From assembly GCA_002401695.1 (NCBI GenBank), contig NVTV01000002.1, positions 496,001 to 560,000 of the forward strand: 64,000 nucleotides of DNA, written 5' to 3'. This stretch comes from Alphaproteobacteria bacterium (GTDB taxonomy: Bacteria; Pseudomonadota; Alphaproteobacteria; Micavibrionales; Micavibrionaceae). Below the pieces are notes generated by a model. It was given only the letters and a program-made list of their open reading frames with translations. It searched no databases and was not told where the DNA came from. Made by a program: the position numbers and the translations under genes. Within the stretch, counting starts at the first letter, position 1. Every line of letters begins with the position of its first letter. Positions 27,668 through 37,027 of this stretch are shown in pieces.

Positions 27668-28492
27668 ATGGAAAAAATTATAAAAGTTGACCAGCTTCGA
27701 ATTGGTAATAAACAGCCCTTAACAATTATTGCAGGCCCTTGCCAGATAGAGAGCAAGGATCATGCCTTTGAAATGTGCGAAGCGTTAAAACAATTGACGC
27801 AGAAGATAGGGCTGCAATTTATATTTAAAAGTTCATATGATAAGGCGAACCGTACATCCCTTTCCGGTGTAAGGGGCGTTGGGATCGATAAGGGACTGCA
27901 AATTCTGTCCGATATTCGAGAGCATTTCGGCGTACCTGTAATTACAGATGTGCATACGGAGGAGCAATGTGTCCGCGCGGGCGAGGTTGTCGATGTTCTT
28001 CAAATCCCTGCATTTTTGTGTCGTCAAACTGATTTGCTGATTGCGGCGGCGAAAACTGGAAAGGCAATCAATATTAAAAAGGGACAATTCCTTGCACCTT
28101 GGGACATGAAAAATGTTGCGAAGAAAGTATCAGAAAGCGGTAATGATAATATTATGCTGTGTGAGCGCGGGGCGAGTTTCGGGTATAATACGTTGGTCTC
28201 CGATATGCGCTCCTTACCGATTATGAAGGAAACCGGCTATCCTGTTATTTTTGATGCAACGCATTCTGTGCAACAACCGGGCGGGCTTGGCGGATCATCA
28301 GGCGGTGATCGCACGATGGTGCCTGTTCTTGCGCGCGCCGCAGTGGCGATTGGTGTGGCGGGTGTTTTCATTGAAACGCACCAAGACCCTGATAACGCGC
28401 CATCTGATGGCCCGAATATGATTAAGTTGAGCGAGATGCCCGCGTTGCTTGAAACATTGATGAAATTTGATAAGCTGTCTAAATCATGTTAG
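27668..28492 (+). CDS. kdsA: 3-deoxy-8-phosphooctulonate synthase (Kdo-8-P synthase)
   Basis: Condenses PEP and arabinose 5-phosphate to Kdo-8-phosphate for the LPS inner core, complementing the lpx genes at the left of the window. The 274-residue barrel shows [10 protein letters not shown] (about 19-28) and [12 protein letters not shown] (about 55-66). It also has [39 protein letters not shown] and [12 protein letters not shown]. The Cys in IPAFLCRQ is common to the family, and the Asn of NIKKGQ, in place of Cys-type metal ligands, suggests a metal-independent class; this is tentative. It sits between pyrG and a small unknown gene. Confidence 0.96.
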   Translation: MEKIIKVDQLRIGNKQPLTIIAGPCQIESKDHAFEMCEALKQLTQKIGLQFIFKSSYDKANRTSLSGVRGVGIDKGLQILSDIREHFGVPVITDVHTEEQCVRAGEVVDVLQIPAFLCRQTDLLIAAAKTGKAINIKKGQFLAPWDMKNVAKKVSESGNDNIMLCERGASFGYNTLVSDMRSLPIMKETGYPVIFDATHSVQQPGGLGGSSGGDRTMVPVLARAAVAIGVAGVFIETHQDPDNAPSDGPNMIKLSEMPALLETLMKFDKLSKSC

Positions 28493-28525
28493 AATAGTTA
28501 TATTAATCAGCAGGAGGCTGAGTTT

Positions 28526-28942
28526 ATGCCGCGTATAGCCGGATCATCACAATACCTAAATCAAGCGACCCTCGCGAATAAGCAGGGGTCTACTTACGTG
28601 CCTGCGGATATTCTGTCGTTGAGCAGTTCTGCCAGTTTATTGGACGCAGGGCGCGGTACGGCGGTATCGGGTATTGGTATTTCAGCAAGAGCGCGTCAGC
28701 TTAATAACCAGATTATCGCAAATAATTCATCATCATATAATAAGCTTTTTTCACTTTCGGGTGGGGCGAGCGCGACAACCGCTGCGGCTCAAATACAAAT
28801 TGCAGGTCTTGCCTCAACGGCATTAACCTCTCGTAGTGTCACACTTCAGGATGACGGTTCATTCTCAAGCGGTTTTCTTGATGTTGATGATGGTTCTGTC
28901 GCAAGCAGTGCCCTTGGCACAGAAGTTGATGAAACAGCCTAG
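28526..28942 (+). CDS. Small Ser/Ala/Gly-rich protein of unknown function
   Basis: I do not recognise this 138-residue protein. It is rich in Ser, Ala and Gly, has no Cys and no obvious signal peptide or membrane helix. A mildly basic middle (GISARARQLNNQIIANN, about 50-66) is followed by Ala/Thr-rich and then acidic segments (LDVDDGS, EVDETA). The bias resembles exported or surface-assembled proteins, or a disordered adaptor, but that is only an impression. A strong AGGAGG ribosome binding site stands at 28512-28517, 8 bp before the ATG, so it is probably translated well. It is inserted between kdsA and eno, which are often adjacent. Reading frame and RBS support a real gene. Confidence 0.7.
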   Translation: MPRIAGSSQYLNQATLANKQGSTYVPADILSLSSSASLLDAGRGTAVSGIGISARARQLNNQIIANNSSSYNKLFSLSGGASATTAAAQIQIAGLASTALTSRSVTLQDDGSFSSGFLDVDDGSVASSALGTEVDETA

Positions 28943-29020
28943 CCTCGTTCCTGCTTTCGTGAAAGAAATCTCTCTTTTTCCTTTATTTTTCTGCATTTTT
29001 CGCTAAAACATCTTACATAA

Positions 29021-30349
<1,329 letters not shown>

Positions 30350-30399
30350 AGATATAAACCTAATCTGAAAATTCTGAATTTTTTGCTATAGTCTTCTCT

Positions 30400-30987
30400 A
30401 TGGATATGCAGAAATTAAAAAGCGCAAAAATATATTTTCTGTTGGCGGCAGTTTTTCTTGCTTTGCCTAGTGTTCTTGGTTTTTACAAAGGGCATACCGG
30501 CAGAATTCTGATTGCGACGGAGCGGTTGGATTCTGATCAGAATTTTGCGCAAACGATTATATATATATTTGATCACTCTGTTTGGGGCGCGCAGGGGATA
30601 ATTCTAAATCGGCCCCGACAATCCCCTCGTTTAAAAGAGCGTTTGTTTAAGGATCAAGATGTTGCGTTTTATCAGGGCGGGCCGGTTTCATTTCCTGCGA
30701 TGCGCCTTGTTGCAATGAGCAGGCTCAAGGCGATATCACCTTGGCGAACTCAAAGTTTATATGTTGTTCGATATAAAAAATTCAAGAAATTATTTCCTAA
30801 AGAGGCGGAGCGTGGCTTTGATCTGTATCTAGGCTACACTGGATGGGGGACAGGGCAATTGGAAAAAGAGATGCGTGATGGCGCATGGGTTGTTGGTGAA
30901 TATTCCCATGAAATTTTTGAAAAGGCCGCAAGGCAGAGTCTTTGGGCTGACTTGTCGGAAAATAATTTAAGAAAACGGCAATATTAA
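30400..30987 (+). CDS. YqgE/AlgH family protein with N-terminal membrane anchor
   Basis: Member of the YqgE/AlgH (DUF179) family, whose molecular role is not settled. The 195-residue protein has family blocks RILIATERLDSDQNFAQTII (about 31-50) and GAQGIILNRP (about 64-73). It also has FYQGGPVSFPAMRL and the C-terminal GYTGWGTGQLEKEMRDGAWVV (about 146-165). Unlike the usual soluble members, it begins with a hydrophobic stretch (about 12-28, IYFLLAAVFLALPSVLGF) that looks like a signal anchor or signal peptide, so the domain would face the periplasm. It is placed between eno and ftsB. The alternative, a mis-chosen start, is unlikely because the helix is directly joined to the domain. Confidence 0.82.
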   Translation: MDMQKLKSAKIYFLLAAVFLALPSVLGFYKGHTGRILIATERLDSDQNFAQTIIYIFDHSVWGAQGIILNRPRQSPRLKERLFKDQDVAFYQGGPVSFPAMRLVAMSRLKAISPWRTQSLYVVRYKKFKKLFPKEAERGFDLYLGYTGWGTGQLEKEMRDGAWVVGEYSHEIFEKAARQSLWADLSENNLRKRQY

Positions 30988-31105
30988 ATAAGTGAATCAA
31001 ATGAGTCACTTACTTCACCTTGTTCTTTTTATGTTCACGTTAAGCCTTTGACGCAAATACATTTTTTAACTTGATCCACAGGGCAGGATATGATTCTATA
31101 GCTCC

Positions 31106-31417
31106 ATGGATACTCTAAGAGACATTCGAATGACGTTTCATCGCAAAATACCACTGTTTGTGGGGCTTTGCCTGTGTCTTTATTTCTCATATCACACCAT
31201 TTCAGGACAGCGTAGTTACACACGTCTTTCAACGTTGACATCTATGTCCTATGAAAAACAGCGAACGTTAGATGTCTTGAGGCTGGAAAAAAAGGCCGTT
31301 CAGGTGAGCGTTGTGCGGATGCGTCCGGGCTCTCTTTCTGCTGATATGCTTGAAGAGCGCGTGCGCTTTGTTCTTGGTTATAAGCATCGGGACGAGGTCA
31401 TAGTTCTTGGGCATTAG
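31106..31417 (+). CDS. ftsB: Septum formation initiator FtsB/DivIC family
   Basis: Small bitopic division protein that works with FtsL and FtsQ at the septum. The 103-residue product has one membrane helix at about 15-30 and a periplasmic helical segment with Leu and charged residues (about 40-75). It closes with the family-like MLEERVRFVLGYKHRDEVIVL block near 82-101, the FtsB/DivIC C-terminal pattern that ends in a basic residue before hydrophobics. Position between eno and pdhA is the conserved alphaproteobacterial one. An alternative ATG at 31130 would remove eight residues and has a better spaced AAGAGA upstream; both starts are possible. Confidence 0.82.
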   Translation: MDTLRDIRMTFHRKIPLFVGLCLCLYFSYHTISGQRSYTRLSTLTSMSYEKQRTLDVLRLEKKAVQVSVVRMRPGSLSADMLEERVRFVLGYKHRDEVIVLGH

Positions 31418-31569
31418 ATGCTACAATGTATTAAACTTTCTTTATATTACAATATGTTGCACCGCACAAAACGGCTTTTTGCACTAGTAATGCCGTGTAA
31501 AATGGTGTAGCACATTCTATATATATTCGAATAGCTTTGATGTGTTCGGCATCAGGAGGAAATAAATCT

Positions 31570-32619
31570 GTGGCAGCATCTAAAACAAAGAAAAAACCAG
31601 CACCTAAAAAACCCTCTCAGAAAGCCTCGAAAAAGACTGTGGGGAAAACTGATAAGGCCGGATTAGAACAACTTAAAAAGTTCTATTACGATATGCTGAT
31701 GATCCGTCGCTTTGAGGAAAAAGCAGGCCAGCTTTATGGTATGGGCTTGATTGGCGGGTTTTGTCATCTTTATATCGGGCAAGAGGCCGTTGTTACAGGC
31801 ATCAGCTCGGTGCAGGAGCCTCAGGATACGGTTGTAACCTCTTATCGTGATCATGCACATATGTTGGCGTGTGGGATGGACCCTAAGGGGATTATGGCAG
31901 AGCTGACAGGGCGCATTGATGGATATTCCCGTGGTAAGGGCGGCTCCATGCATATGTTCTCTCGGGAAAAGAATTTCTTTGGCGGTCACGGTATTGTCGG
32001 TGCAGGAACATCTATTGGCGCAGGGCTAGGTTTTGCGCATAAATATAAGGGCGATAACGGTGTCGCGGTTGCCTATATGGGCGATGGGGCGTCTAACCAA
32101 GGGCAGGTTGCTGAATGTTATAATATGGCCGCGCTTTGGGATTTGCCGGTTCTGTTCGTGATCGAGAATAACCAGTATGGTATGGGAACAAGTGTTTCTC
32201 GTTCCTCTGCCGGTCAATTATATCGCCGTGGTGAAGGCTATGGTATTCCGGGGGAGCAAGTTGATGGTATGGATGTCTTTGCCGTTCAAAAGGCAGCGGA
32301 GCAAGCCTTGGGCTATATTCGTTCCGGTAGCGGGCCTTATATTCTGGAGGTTATGACTTATCGTTATCGTGGCCATTCCATGTCCGACCCTGCTAAATAC
32401 CGCAGTAAGGAAGAGGTTTCGACCATGAAAACTGAGCGTGACCCAATTACACAAGTAAAAGATATGTTGCAAAAGCAGGGTATAGAAGAAGCAGAACTTA
32501 AACAAATCGACAAAGACATCAAAGCAATCGTAGGCGCCGCGGCGGAGTTCGCCCAAGTAAGCCCCGAGCCGCATGTTGATGAGCTTTGGACCGATATTCT
32601 AGTGGAGGTACAGGACTGA
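31570..32619 (+). CDS. pdhA: Pyruvate dehydrogenase E1 component alpha subunit
   Basis: With PdhB forms the thiamine-diphosphate-dependent E1 that decarboxylates pyruvate and acetylates the lipoyl arm of E2. I choose GTG 31570 because AGGAGGA (31554-31560) is spaced 9 bp before it; upstream TTG/ATG codons at 31537/31540 lack an RBS. The 349-residue protein starts with a Lys/Pro/Ala-rich tail. The E1-alpha domain follows, with SYRDHAHMLACG, the TPP-binding MGDGASNQGQVAECYNMAAL (about 170-190) and IENNQYGMGTS. The phosphorylation-loop type block YRYRGHSMSDPAKYRSKEE is also present. Its TGA overlaps the ATG of the next small gene. Confidence 0.97.
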   Translation: MAASKTKKKPAPKKPSQKASKKTVGKTDKAGLEQLKKFYYDMLMIRRFEEKAGQLYGMGLIGGFCHLYIGQEAVVTGISSVQEPQDTVVTSYRDHAHMLACGMDPKGIMAELTGRIDGYSRGKGGSMHMFSREKNFFGGHGIVGAGTSIGAGLGFAHKYKGDNGVAVAYMGDGASNQGQVAECYNMAALWDLPVLFVIENNQYGMGTSVSRSSAGQLYRRGEGYGIPGEQVDGMDVFAVQKAAEQALGYIRSGSGPYILEVMTYRYRGHSMSDPAKYRSKEEVSTMKTERDPITQVKDMLQKQGIEEAELKQIDKDIKAIVGAAAEFAQVSPEPHVDELWTDILVEVQD

Positions 32620-32837
32620 TGGCGCCCATGAGTTTGAGGACTGTATATTCATCCAACGCGATATCTTCGGCGACTACGTTGCTGTTGGTTTTGGTTCTGT
32701 ATGCTCTATCCATTAAGTTTAGTTTTGGGGATCGTCTTGCTTTTCCGTTTATTGCAACTATCTCGGCGATTTTGGTTAATCCGATCGTTCATGTTTTTTA
32801 TATTCATTTTTTTGTTAACAAAAGGGCGTGTTCATAA
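32619..32837 (+). CDS. Small two-helix membrane protein coupled to pdhA and pdhB
   Basis: I do not recognise this 72-residue protein. It has two predicted membrane helices (about 15-33, [11 protein letters not shown]; and about 38-64, [20 protein letters not shown]) and a short basic tail ending NKRACS. Its ATG overlaps the pdhA stop (TGATG at 32617-32621), and its TAA overlaps the pdhB ATG (TAATG at 32835-32839). Translation is therefore likely coupled on both sides. Frame, hydrophobicity and junctions argue that it is real; no family is visible. In most alphaproteobacteria pdhA and pdhB are adjacent without such a gene. Confidence 0.65.
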   Translation: MAPMSLRTVYSSNAISSATTLLLVLVLYALSIKFSFGDRLAFPFIATISAILVNPIVHVFYIHFFVNKRACS

Positions 32838-34276
32838 TGCCAACAAATATACTTATGCCGGCGTTATCGCCAACAATGACCGAGGGAAATTTGGCCAAAT
32901 GGTTGAAGGCTGAGGGGGATACCATTGAGTCCGGTGATGTTATTGCGGAAATCGAAACCGATAAAGCCACGATGGAGGTTGAGGCTGTTGATGACGGTAT
33001 CCTTGGTAAAATCCTTGTGAGCGAAGGTACGGAGGGTGTGCCGGTTAATTCGCCAATCGCTATTCTTTTGGAAGAGGGTGAAAGTGTGGATGATATCGGT
33101 GATACATCGGCTGCGGTTATTCCTGCTCCCTCTAATGATGATGCCGCTGTTGACGTAAGTGCGCCTGTCGTTCAATCGTCCTCTGATGTGGCGCAAGCCG
33201 CGGGCACGATTATTGAAAATCGTGATATTCTCTACGCGCAAGGTAAAGTGATAGAGCCCCCGCCTTTTGATGAGGCTTCTTTTTTCACTGACACAATTAA
33301 CCAAACTGTTCGTGACGCGTTGCGTGATGCGATGGCGGAAGAGATGCGCGCTGATGATCGTGTCTATCTGATGGGTGAGGAAGTCGCGGAATATCAAGGT
33401 GCATATAAGATTTCTCAAGGTCTATTGGACGAATTCGGCGCACGTCGCGTTATCGATACTCCAATTACTGAACATGGTTTTGCCGGTATGGCGGTTGGTT
33501 CTGCGATGAATGGCTTGAAGCCGATCATCGAATTTATGACGTGGAACTTTGGTATGCAGGCGATTGACCATATTATCAATTCTGCGGGTAAAACGCTGTA
33601 TATGGCGGGCGGAAAGCTCGGTTGTCCGATTGTTTTCCGTGGGCCTAATGGCGCGGCGTCCCGTGTTGGCGCACAGCATTCCCAGTGTTATGCCAGTTGG
33701 TATGCGCATGTTCCCGGCCTAAAAGTTGTTGCGCCGTGGTCAGCTGCTGATGCGAAAGGTTTGCTGAAAGCCTCTATCCGTGATCCGAATCCGATTGTTT
33801 TCCTTGAAAATGAGATGATGTACGGACAAAGTTTTGACGTTCCGACATCCGAAGATTTTGAAATTCCAATTGGGCGTGCAAAAATTGAGCGAGCAGGTGC
33901 AGATGTAACCATCGTTGCGTATTCCATTATGGTGGGTAAAGCATTAGAGGCAGCCACTGAACTTGCAGAGCAGGGCATTGATGCGGAGGTCATAAATCTT
34001 CGTACAATTCGTCCGCTTGACCGTTGGACCATTCTTGAAAGTGTCAAGAAAACAAATCGTATCGTATCAGTTGAAGAGGGTTGGCCTTTCGCGGGTATCG
34101 GCGCAGAGATCGCTGCACTTTGCGGTGAACATGCCTTTGATTATCTGGACGCACCTGTCACCCGTGTTTGCGGTGCAGATGTGCCAATGCCATATGCGGC
34201 TAATCTGGAAGACTTGGCTTTACCCAAGCCTAAGGATATTGTGAATGCAGTAAGAAAGGTTTGCTATGCTGATTAA
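32837..34276 (+). CDS. pdhB: Pyruvate dehydrogenase E1 component beta subunit with N-terminal lipoyl domain
   Basis: Beta subunit of E1 for pyruvate oxidation. From ATG 32837 it has 479 residues. An N-terminal lipoyl domain (about 1-80) carries the lipoylated Lys in [13 protein letters not shown] near 43. An acidic/Ala-rich linker (about 85-140) leads to the E1-beta domain. Its family blocks are [50 protein letters not shown], and a C-terminal transketolase domain with [13 protein letters not shown]. The lipoyl-E1beta fusion is a known alphaproteobacterial trait. A GTG at 32828 is possible, but ATG at the TAATG junction fits better. The lipoyl domain closely resembles that of pdhC. Confidence 0.96.
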   Translation: MPTNILMPALSPTMTEGNLAKWLKAEGDTIESGDVIAEIETDKATMEVEAVDDGILGKILVSEGTEGVPVNSPIAILLEEGESVDDIGDTSAAVIPAPSNDDAAVDVSAPVVQSSSDVAQAAGTIIENRDILYAQGKVIEPPPFDEASFFTDTINQTVRDALRDAMAEEMRADDRVYLMGEEVAEYQGAYKISQGLLDEFGARRVIDTPITEHGFAGMAVGSAMNGLKPIIEFMTWNFGMQAIDHIINSAGKTLYMAGGKLGCPIVFRGPNGAASRVGAQHSQCYASWYAHVPGLKVVAPWSAADAKGLLKASIRDPNPIVFLENEMMYGQSFDVPTSEDFEIPIGRAKIERAGADVTIVAYSIMVGKALEAATELAEQGIDAEVINLRTIRPLDRWTILESVKKTNRIVSVEEGWPFAGIGAEIAALCGEHAFDYLDAPVTRVCGADVPMPYAANLEDLALPKPKDIVNAVRKVCYAD

Positions 34277-34298
34277 TATGATTAAGTCTGGGGATGCC

Positions 34299-34802
34299 AT
34301 GGCTAAATTATTTAAATATACATTATGCTTTATGCTGGCCTTTGCTGCCTTTGCTCCCCTTTCGTATGCGGAGCCTTCGGAGACGACCAAAGAAAAGGGT
34401 CAGATTCATTTAGAAATGGTGCAACAACAGAGCGAAAGAATGAAGAAAATGAAGGCTGAGCGTTGTAAAAAACGTGAAAACGCAACCATTGGAATCAAGC
34501 TTATTCGTACAGCGGGTAGTTTTAAAGAGCTAAGTGATTATGTTCAAAAGACAAAAATTACTATTGCCGAGAAAGGTAAATCGTTGGGTATAGATGATCT
34601 TATTTCTAGGAATGAAAACTTTTCAATACGGTCGGCAAATAATTATCGTTCTATGGGAAATCAAGATAAGTACACTTTGAACGGTAATATAGGTTTTGAA
34701 ACGAAGATGGTTGATAAGGCGATTGAGCTTGCAGAATCAATGAGTGAAATGGGTTATAATACGACCTATAAACATACGATGAATCAGCCGCGTTGTTATT
34801 AA
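34299..34802 (+). CDS. Secreted protein of unknown function in the pdh operon
   Basis: From ATG 34299 (GGGG 8 bp upstream) the protein has 167 residues. A clear signal peptide (KLFKYTLCFMLAFAAFAPL, then a cut near SYAEP, about residue 24) points to the periplasm. The mature part is highly charged and helical at first (MVQQQSERMKKMKAERCKKRE). A region resembling the alternating pattern of SIMPL/DUF541 domains follows (KLIRTAGSFKELSDYVQ ... NFSIRSANNYRSM ... NGNIGFETKMVDKAIELAESM). That similarity is weak and only by eye. Two Cys may form a disulfide. An upstream ATG at 34266 would overlap pdhB by 11 bp. It lies between pdhB and pdhC, an unusual place for a secreted protein. Confidence 0.7.
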   Translation: MAKLFKYTLCFMLAFAAFAPLSYAEPSETTKEKGQIHLEMVQQQSERMKKMKAERCKKRENATIGIKLIRTAGSFKELSDYVQKTKITIAEKGKSLGIDDLISRNENFSIRSANNYRSMGNQDKYTLNGNIGFETKMVDKAIELAESMSEMGYNTTYKHTMNQPRCY

Positions 34803-34852
34803 TATATTGAATTGTACTATGATTAAAACTTTAGAATGAACAGGTATCACTA

Positions 34853-36130
34853 ATGCCAATAAACATTACAATGCCGGCTTTATCGCCAACAATGACGGAT
34901 GGAACGTTATCCAGATGGTTAAAAGCCGAGGGTGATACAGTTGAATCTGGTGATGTGTTGTGTGAAATTGAAACCGATAAAGCCACAATGGAAGTCGAGG
35001 CCGTTGACGAGGGTATTCTCGGAAAAATTCTTGTCGCGGGAGGAACTGAAAATGTTCCTGTTAATGACGTGATTGCGGTTTTACTGGAAGATGGAGAGAG
35101 TGCGGATGACATCAGCGATGTTTCTACTGCGCCAGCTGTTGTTGCAAAAGCTGCACCTCAGGCAGAAAGTAAGCCACAGGCAGAAAAGTCTGCACCTGTA
35201 TCAGCGTCGGCTCCAACGCCAACACCAACGCCGCAAAATTCTTCCGGTGATCGTGTTTTTGCATCCCCCTTGGCGCGTCGTCTTGCACAAAATGCAGGCA
35301 TTGATCTGGCAAATATTAAAGGCTCCGGTCCGCATGGGCGTATTGTAAAAGCAGATATAGAAAACGCAGGAACGGCTTCTGCAGCAAGCACAACGCAAGC
35401 TGTTACCTATGACGATCCATCAATTAAAACCAATGTCTTTGGCATGGCCTATACGGAAATCCCGAATAACAATATCCGTAAAGTTGTTGCAAGACGTTTA
35501 TCAGAATCAAAGCAGACAGTGCCGCATTTCTATCTCACCGTAGAATGTATATTGGATAATTTGCTGGCTGCACGTAAGGATCTGAATGATGCGGCGAATG
35601 GCGCGTATAAAATTTCCGTGAATGATTTTATTATCAAGGCCTCTGCGGCGGCATTAAAAGCGTATCCTGCGGCGAATGTGTCATGGACTGATGACGCGAT
35701 CCAACAATTTGTGACGGCTGACATCTCGGTGGCTGTTTCCACGCCAACCGGGCTGATTACGCCAATTATAAAGGCCGCAGAAGATAAAGGCTTGCGTGAT
35801 ATCTCAGTTGAAATGAAAGATTTGGCAGGACGCGCCCGCGAAGGTAAATTGAAACCTGAAGAATTTCAAGGTGGGTCATTTTCTATATCCAATCTTGGAA
35901 TGTTCGGCGTAAAAGAATTTGCCGCGATTGTTAATCCACCGCAAGGCTGCATTCTTGCCGTTGGTGCGGGGGAGCCTCGCCCCGTTGTGATTGATGGTAA
36001 AATCGAAATCAGAACCGTGATGAATTGCACATTATCTGTAGATCACCGTAGTGTTGATGGTGCTGTCGGTGCTGAATTTTTGAAAGTATTTAAGCAATAT
36101 ATTGAAAACCCTGTAGCAATGCTTGTATAG
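34853..36130 (+). CDS. pdhC: Pyruvate dehydrogenase E2, dihydrolipoamide acetyltransferase
   Basis: Core of the complex; passes acetyl groups from E1 to CoA. The 425-residue protein has one lipoyl domain (about 1-80; lipoyl Lys in [13 protein letters not shown] near 43). An Ala/Pro/Lys linker leads to the peripheral-subunit-binding domain (VFASPLARRLAQNAGIDLAN, about 135-155, with GSGPHGRIVKADIE). The catalytic domain ends with the active-site LSVDHRSVDGAVGAEFL, where His and Asp are both present. It follows the secreted gene by 50 bp and has a clear leader. Lipoylation would depend on LipA encoded about 4 kb downstream. Confidence 0.97.
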   Translation: MPINITMPALSPTMTDGTLSRWLKAEGDTVESGDVLCEIETDKATMEVEAVDEGILGKILVAGGTENVPVNDVIAVLLEDGESADDISDVSTAPAVVAKAAPQAESKPQAEKSAPVSASAPTPTPTPQNSSGDRVFASPLARRLAQNAGIDLANIKGSGPHGRIVKADIENAGTASAASTTQAVTYDDPSIKTNVFGMAYTEIPNNNIRKVVARRLSESKQTVPHFYLTVECILDNLLAARKDLNDAANGAYKISVNDFIIKASAAALKAYPAANVSWTDDAIQQFVTADISVAVSTPTGLITPIIKAAEDKGLRDISVEMKDLAGRAREGKLKPEEFQGGSFSISNLGMFGVKEFAAIVNPPQGCILAVGAGEPRPVVIDGKIEIRTVMNCTLSVDHRSVDGAVGAEFLKVFKQYIENPVAMLV

Positions 36131-36144
36131 AGGAGAATGATTAA

Positions 36145-36681
36145 ATGGCCGTAAATAGATATCCGATTGTCGGTGTAATGGGCTCTCATGAGAAGTCATG
36201 GCATGATTTTTCGTATCCGGTTGGTGAATTGCTCGCAAACAGAGGTTATAATTTATTAACTGGTGCGGGTGGCGGTGTTATGACCGAAGTTGCACGCGGA
36301 TTCACCGAAGTTGAAAATCGCAAAGGTGTTGCGATCGGTATTTTGCCTGCTGTTGACTATAAAGGGCAAAAATTGGATACGGAAGAATATCCAAATACAT
36401 ATATTGAAGTACCAATGATAACGCCGTTAAGTGCCAAAGCACAGAGCGATCAAATGCCGTTCAGCCGTAATTTGGTGAATGTGATGACGGCGAAGGCGCT
36501 GGTGATTATGCCCGGATCTCATGGAACGCGTAACGAGGTTTCCCTCGCCCTGATGTATAATAAGCCTATGGTTTTGTTCGGACCGGAAGAAGAATTTACA
36601 AAATTCCCCGAAGATCCTTTACGTGCGCAAACGATTGAGCATGTAGAGCAATTTCTTGATGATGTGTTGAGCAAACAGTAG
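36145..36681 (+). CDS. LOG-like Rossmann-fold nucleotide-binding protein
   Basis: Resembles the LOG/TIGR00725 group of Rossmann-fold proteins (includes cytokinin-riboside-monophosphate hydrolases and Moco-carrier-like proteins). The 178-residue protein begins IVGVMGSHEKSW, has the loop LLTGAGGGVMTEVARGF (about 36-53), and a later PGSHGTRNEVSLAL (about 121-134). LOG enzymes have PGGxGTxxE there, so one Gly is replaced by Ser-His; the catalytic Arg/Glu pair appears kept (TRNE). The reaction cannot be stated. A GAGGAG ribosome binding site is well spaced before ATG. It lies 14 bp after pdhC and 14 bp before the next gene, so it is very likely within the pdh operon. Confidence 0.72.
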   Translation: MAVNRYPIVGVMGSHEKSWHDFSYPVGELLANRGYNLLTGAGGGVMTEVARGFTEVENRKGVAIGILPAVDYKGQKLDTEEYPNTYIEVPMITPLSAKAQSDQMPFSRNLVNVMTAKALVIMPGSHGTRNEVSLALMYNKPMVLFGPEEEFTKFPEDPLRAQTIEHVEQFLDDVLSKQ

Positions 36682-36695
36682 AGGGGATTAACACG

Positions 36696-36956
36696 ATGGC
36701 TAAAGATCTTAAAGCCGCGATATCTAGCTTAGAAGAAGCCTTCTCTGCTGTTGCAGATGCTGTAAAAACAGAGCATCCTGAAGTCTGGAACAAGGCAGAA
36801 GAGGTGTTTGAAAATGAAGACTTGGCAGTTAAATGGTTGATAAGTGATGTGATTGCTTTGGGTAATAAAGCACCTTATGAGGTTCTCACTGAATCTGATA
36901 AAGGTGTCGAGGCCGTTATAGATACTCTTGGGCGTATAGAGCATGGCGTATTTTGA
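36696..36956 (+). CDS. Stand-alone MbcA/ParS/Xre-type antitoxin toxin-binding domain protein
   Basis: The 86-residue protein matches by eye the C-terminal toxin-binding domain of MbcA/ParS/Xre antitoxins (DUF2384). It has A-E-E-V-F near residues 33-38, then AVKWLISDVIALGNKAPYEVL (about 44-64), then G-V-E-A-V-I-D-T-L-G-R-I-E-H-G-V at the end. This is the pattern A..WL....ALG...P...L....G...V...L.RI.HG. The preceding helix (about 5-30) is short, and no Xre DNA-binding region is present. No RES-domain or other toxin gene adjoins it. It lies 14 bp after the LOG-like gene and 71 bp before lpd, so it is inside the pdh operon. Its partner, if any, is unknown. Confidence 0.72.
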   Translation: MAKDLKAAISSLEEAFSAVADAVKTEHPEVWNKAEEVFENEDLAVKWLISDVIALGNKAPYEVLTESDKGVEAVIDTLGRIEHGVF

Positions 36957-37027
36957 ATATGGTCATTTTAATTTTTGCATAATAAATAATATTCTTTAGT
37001 AGGTTTTTTCAGTCAGGATTTCAATAA

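Noticed and set aside
30989-31012. TAAGTGA / TCACTTA inverted repeat after the YqgE-like gene
   Set aside because: A 7-bp AT-rich stem without an immediate T-run; too weak to call a terminator.
32864-33418. 184-codon open frame antisense to pdhB
   Set aside because: Covered by the lipoyl and E1-beta domains of pdhB; rich in Arg, His and Ile without domain pattern.
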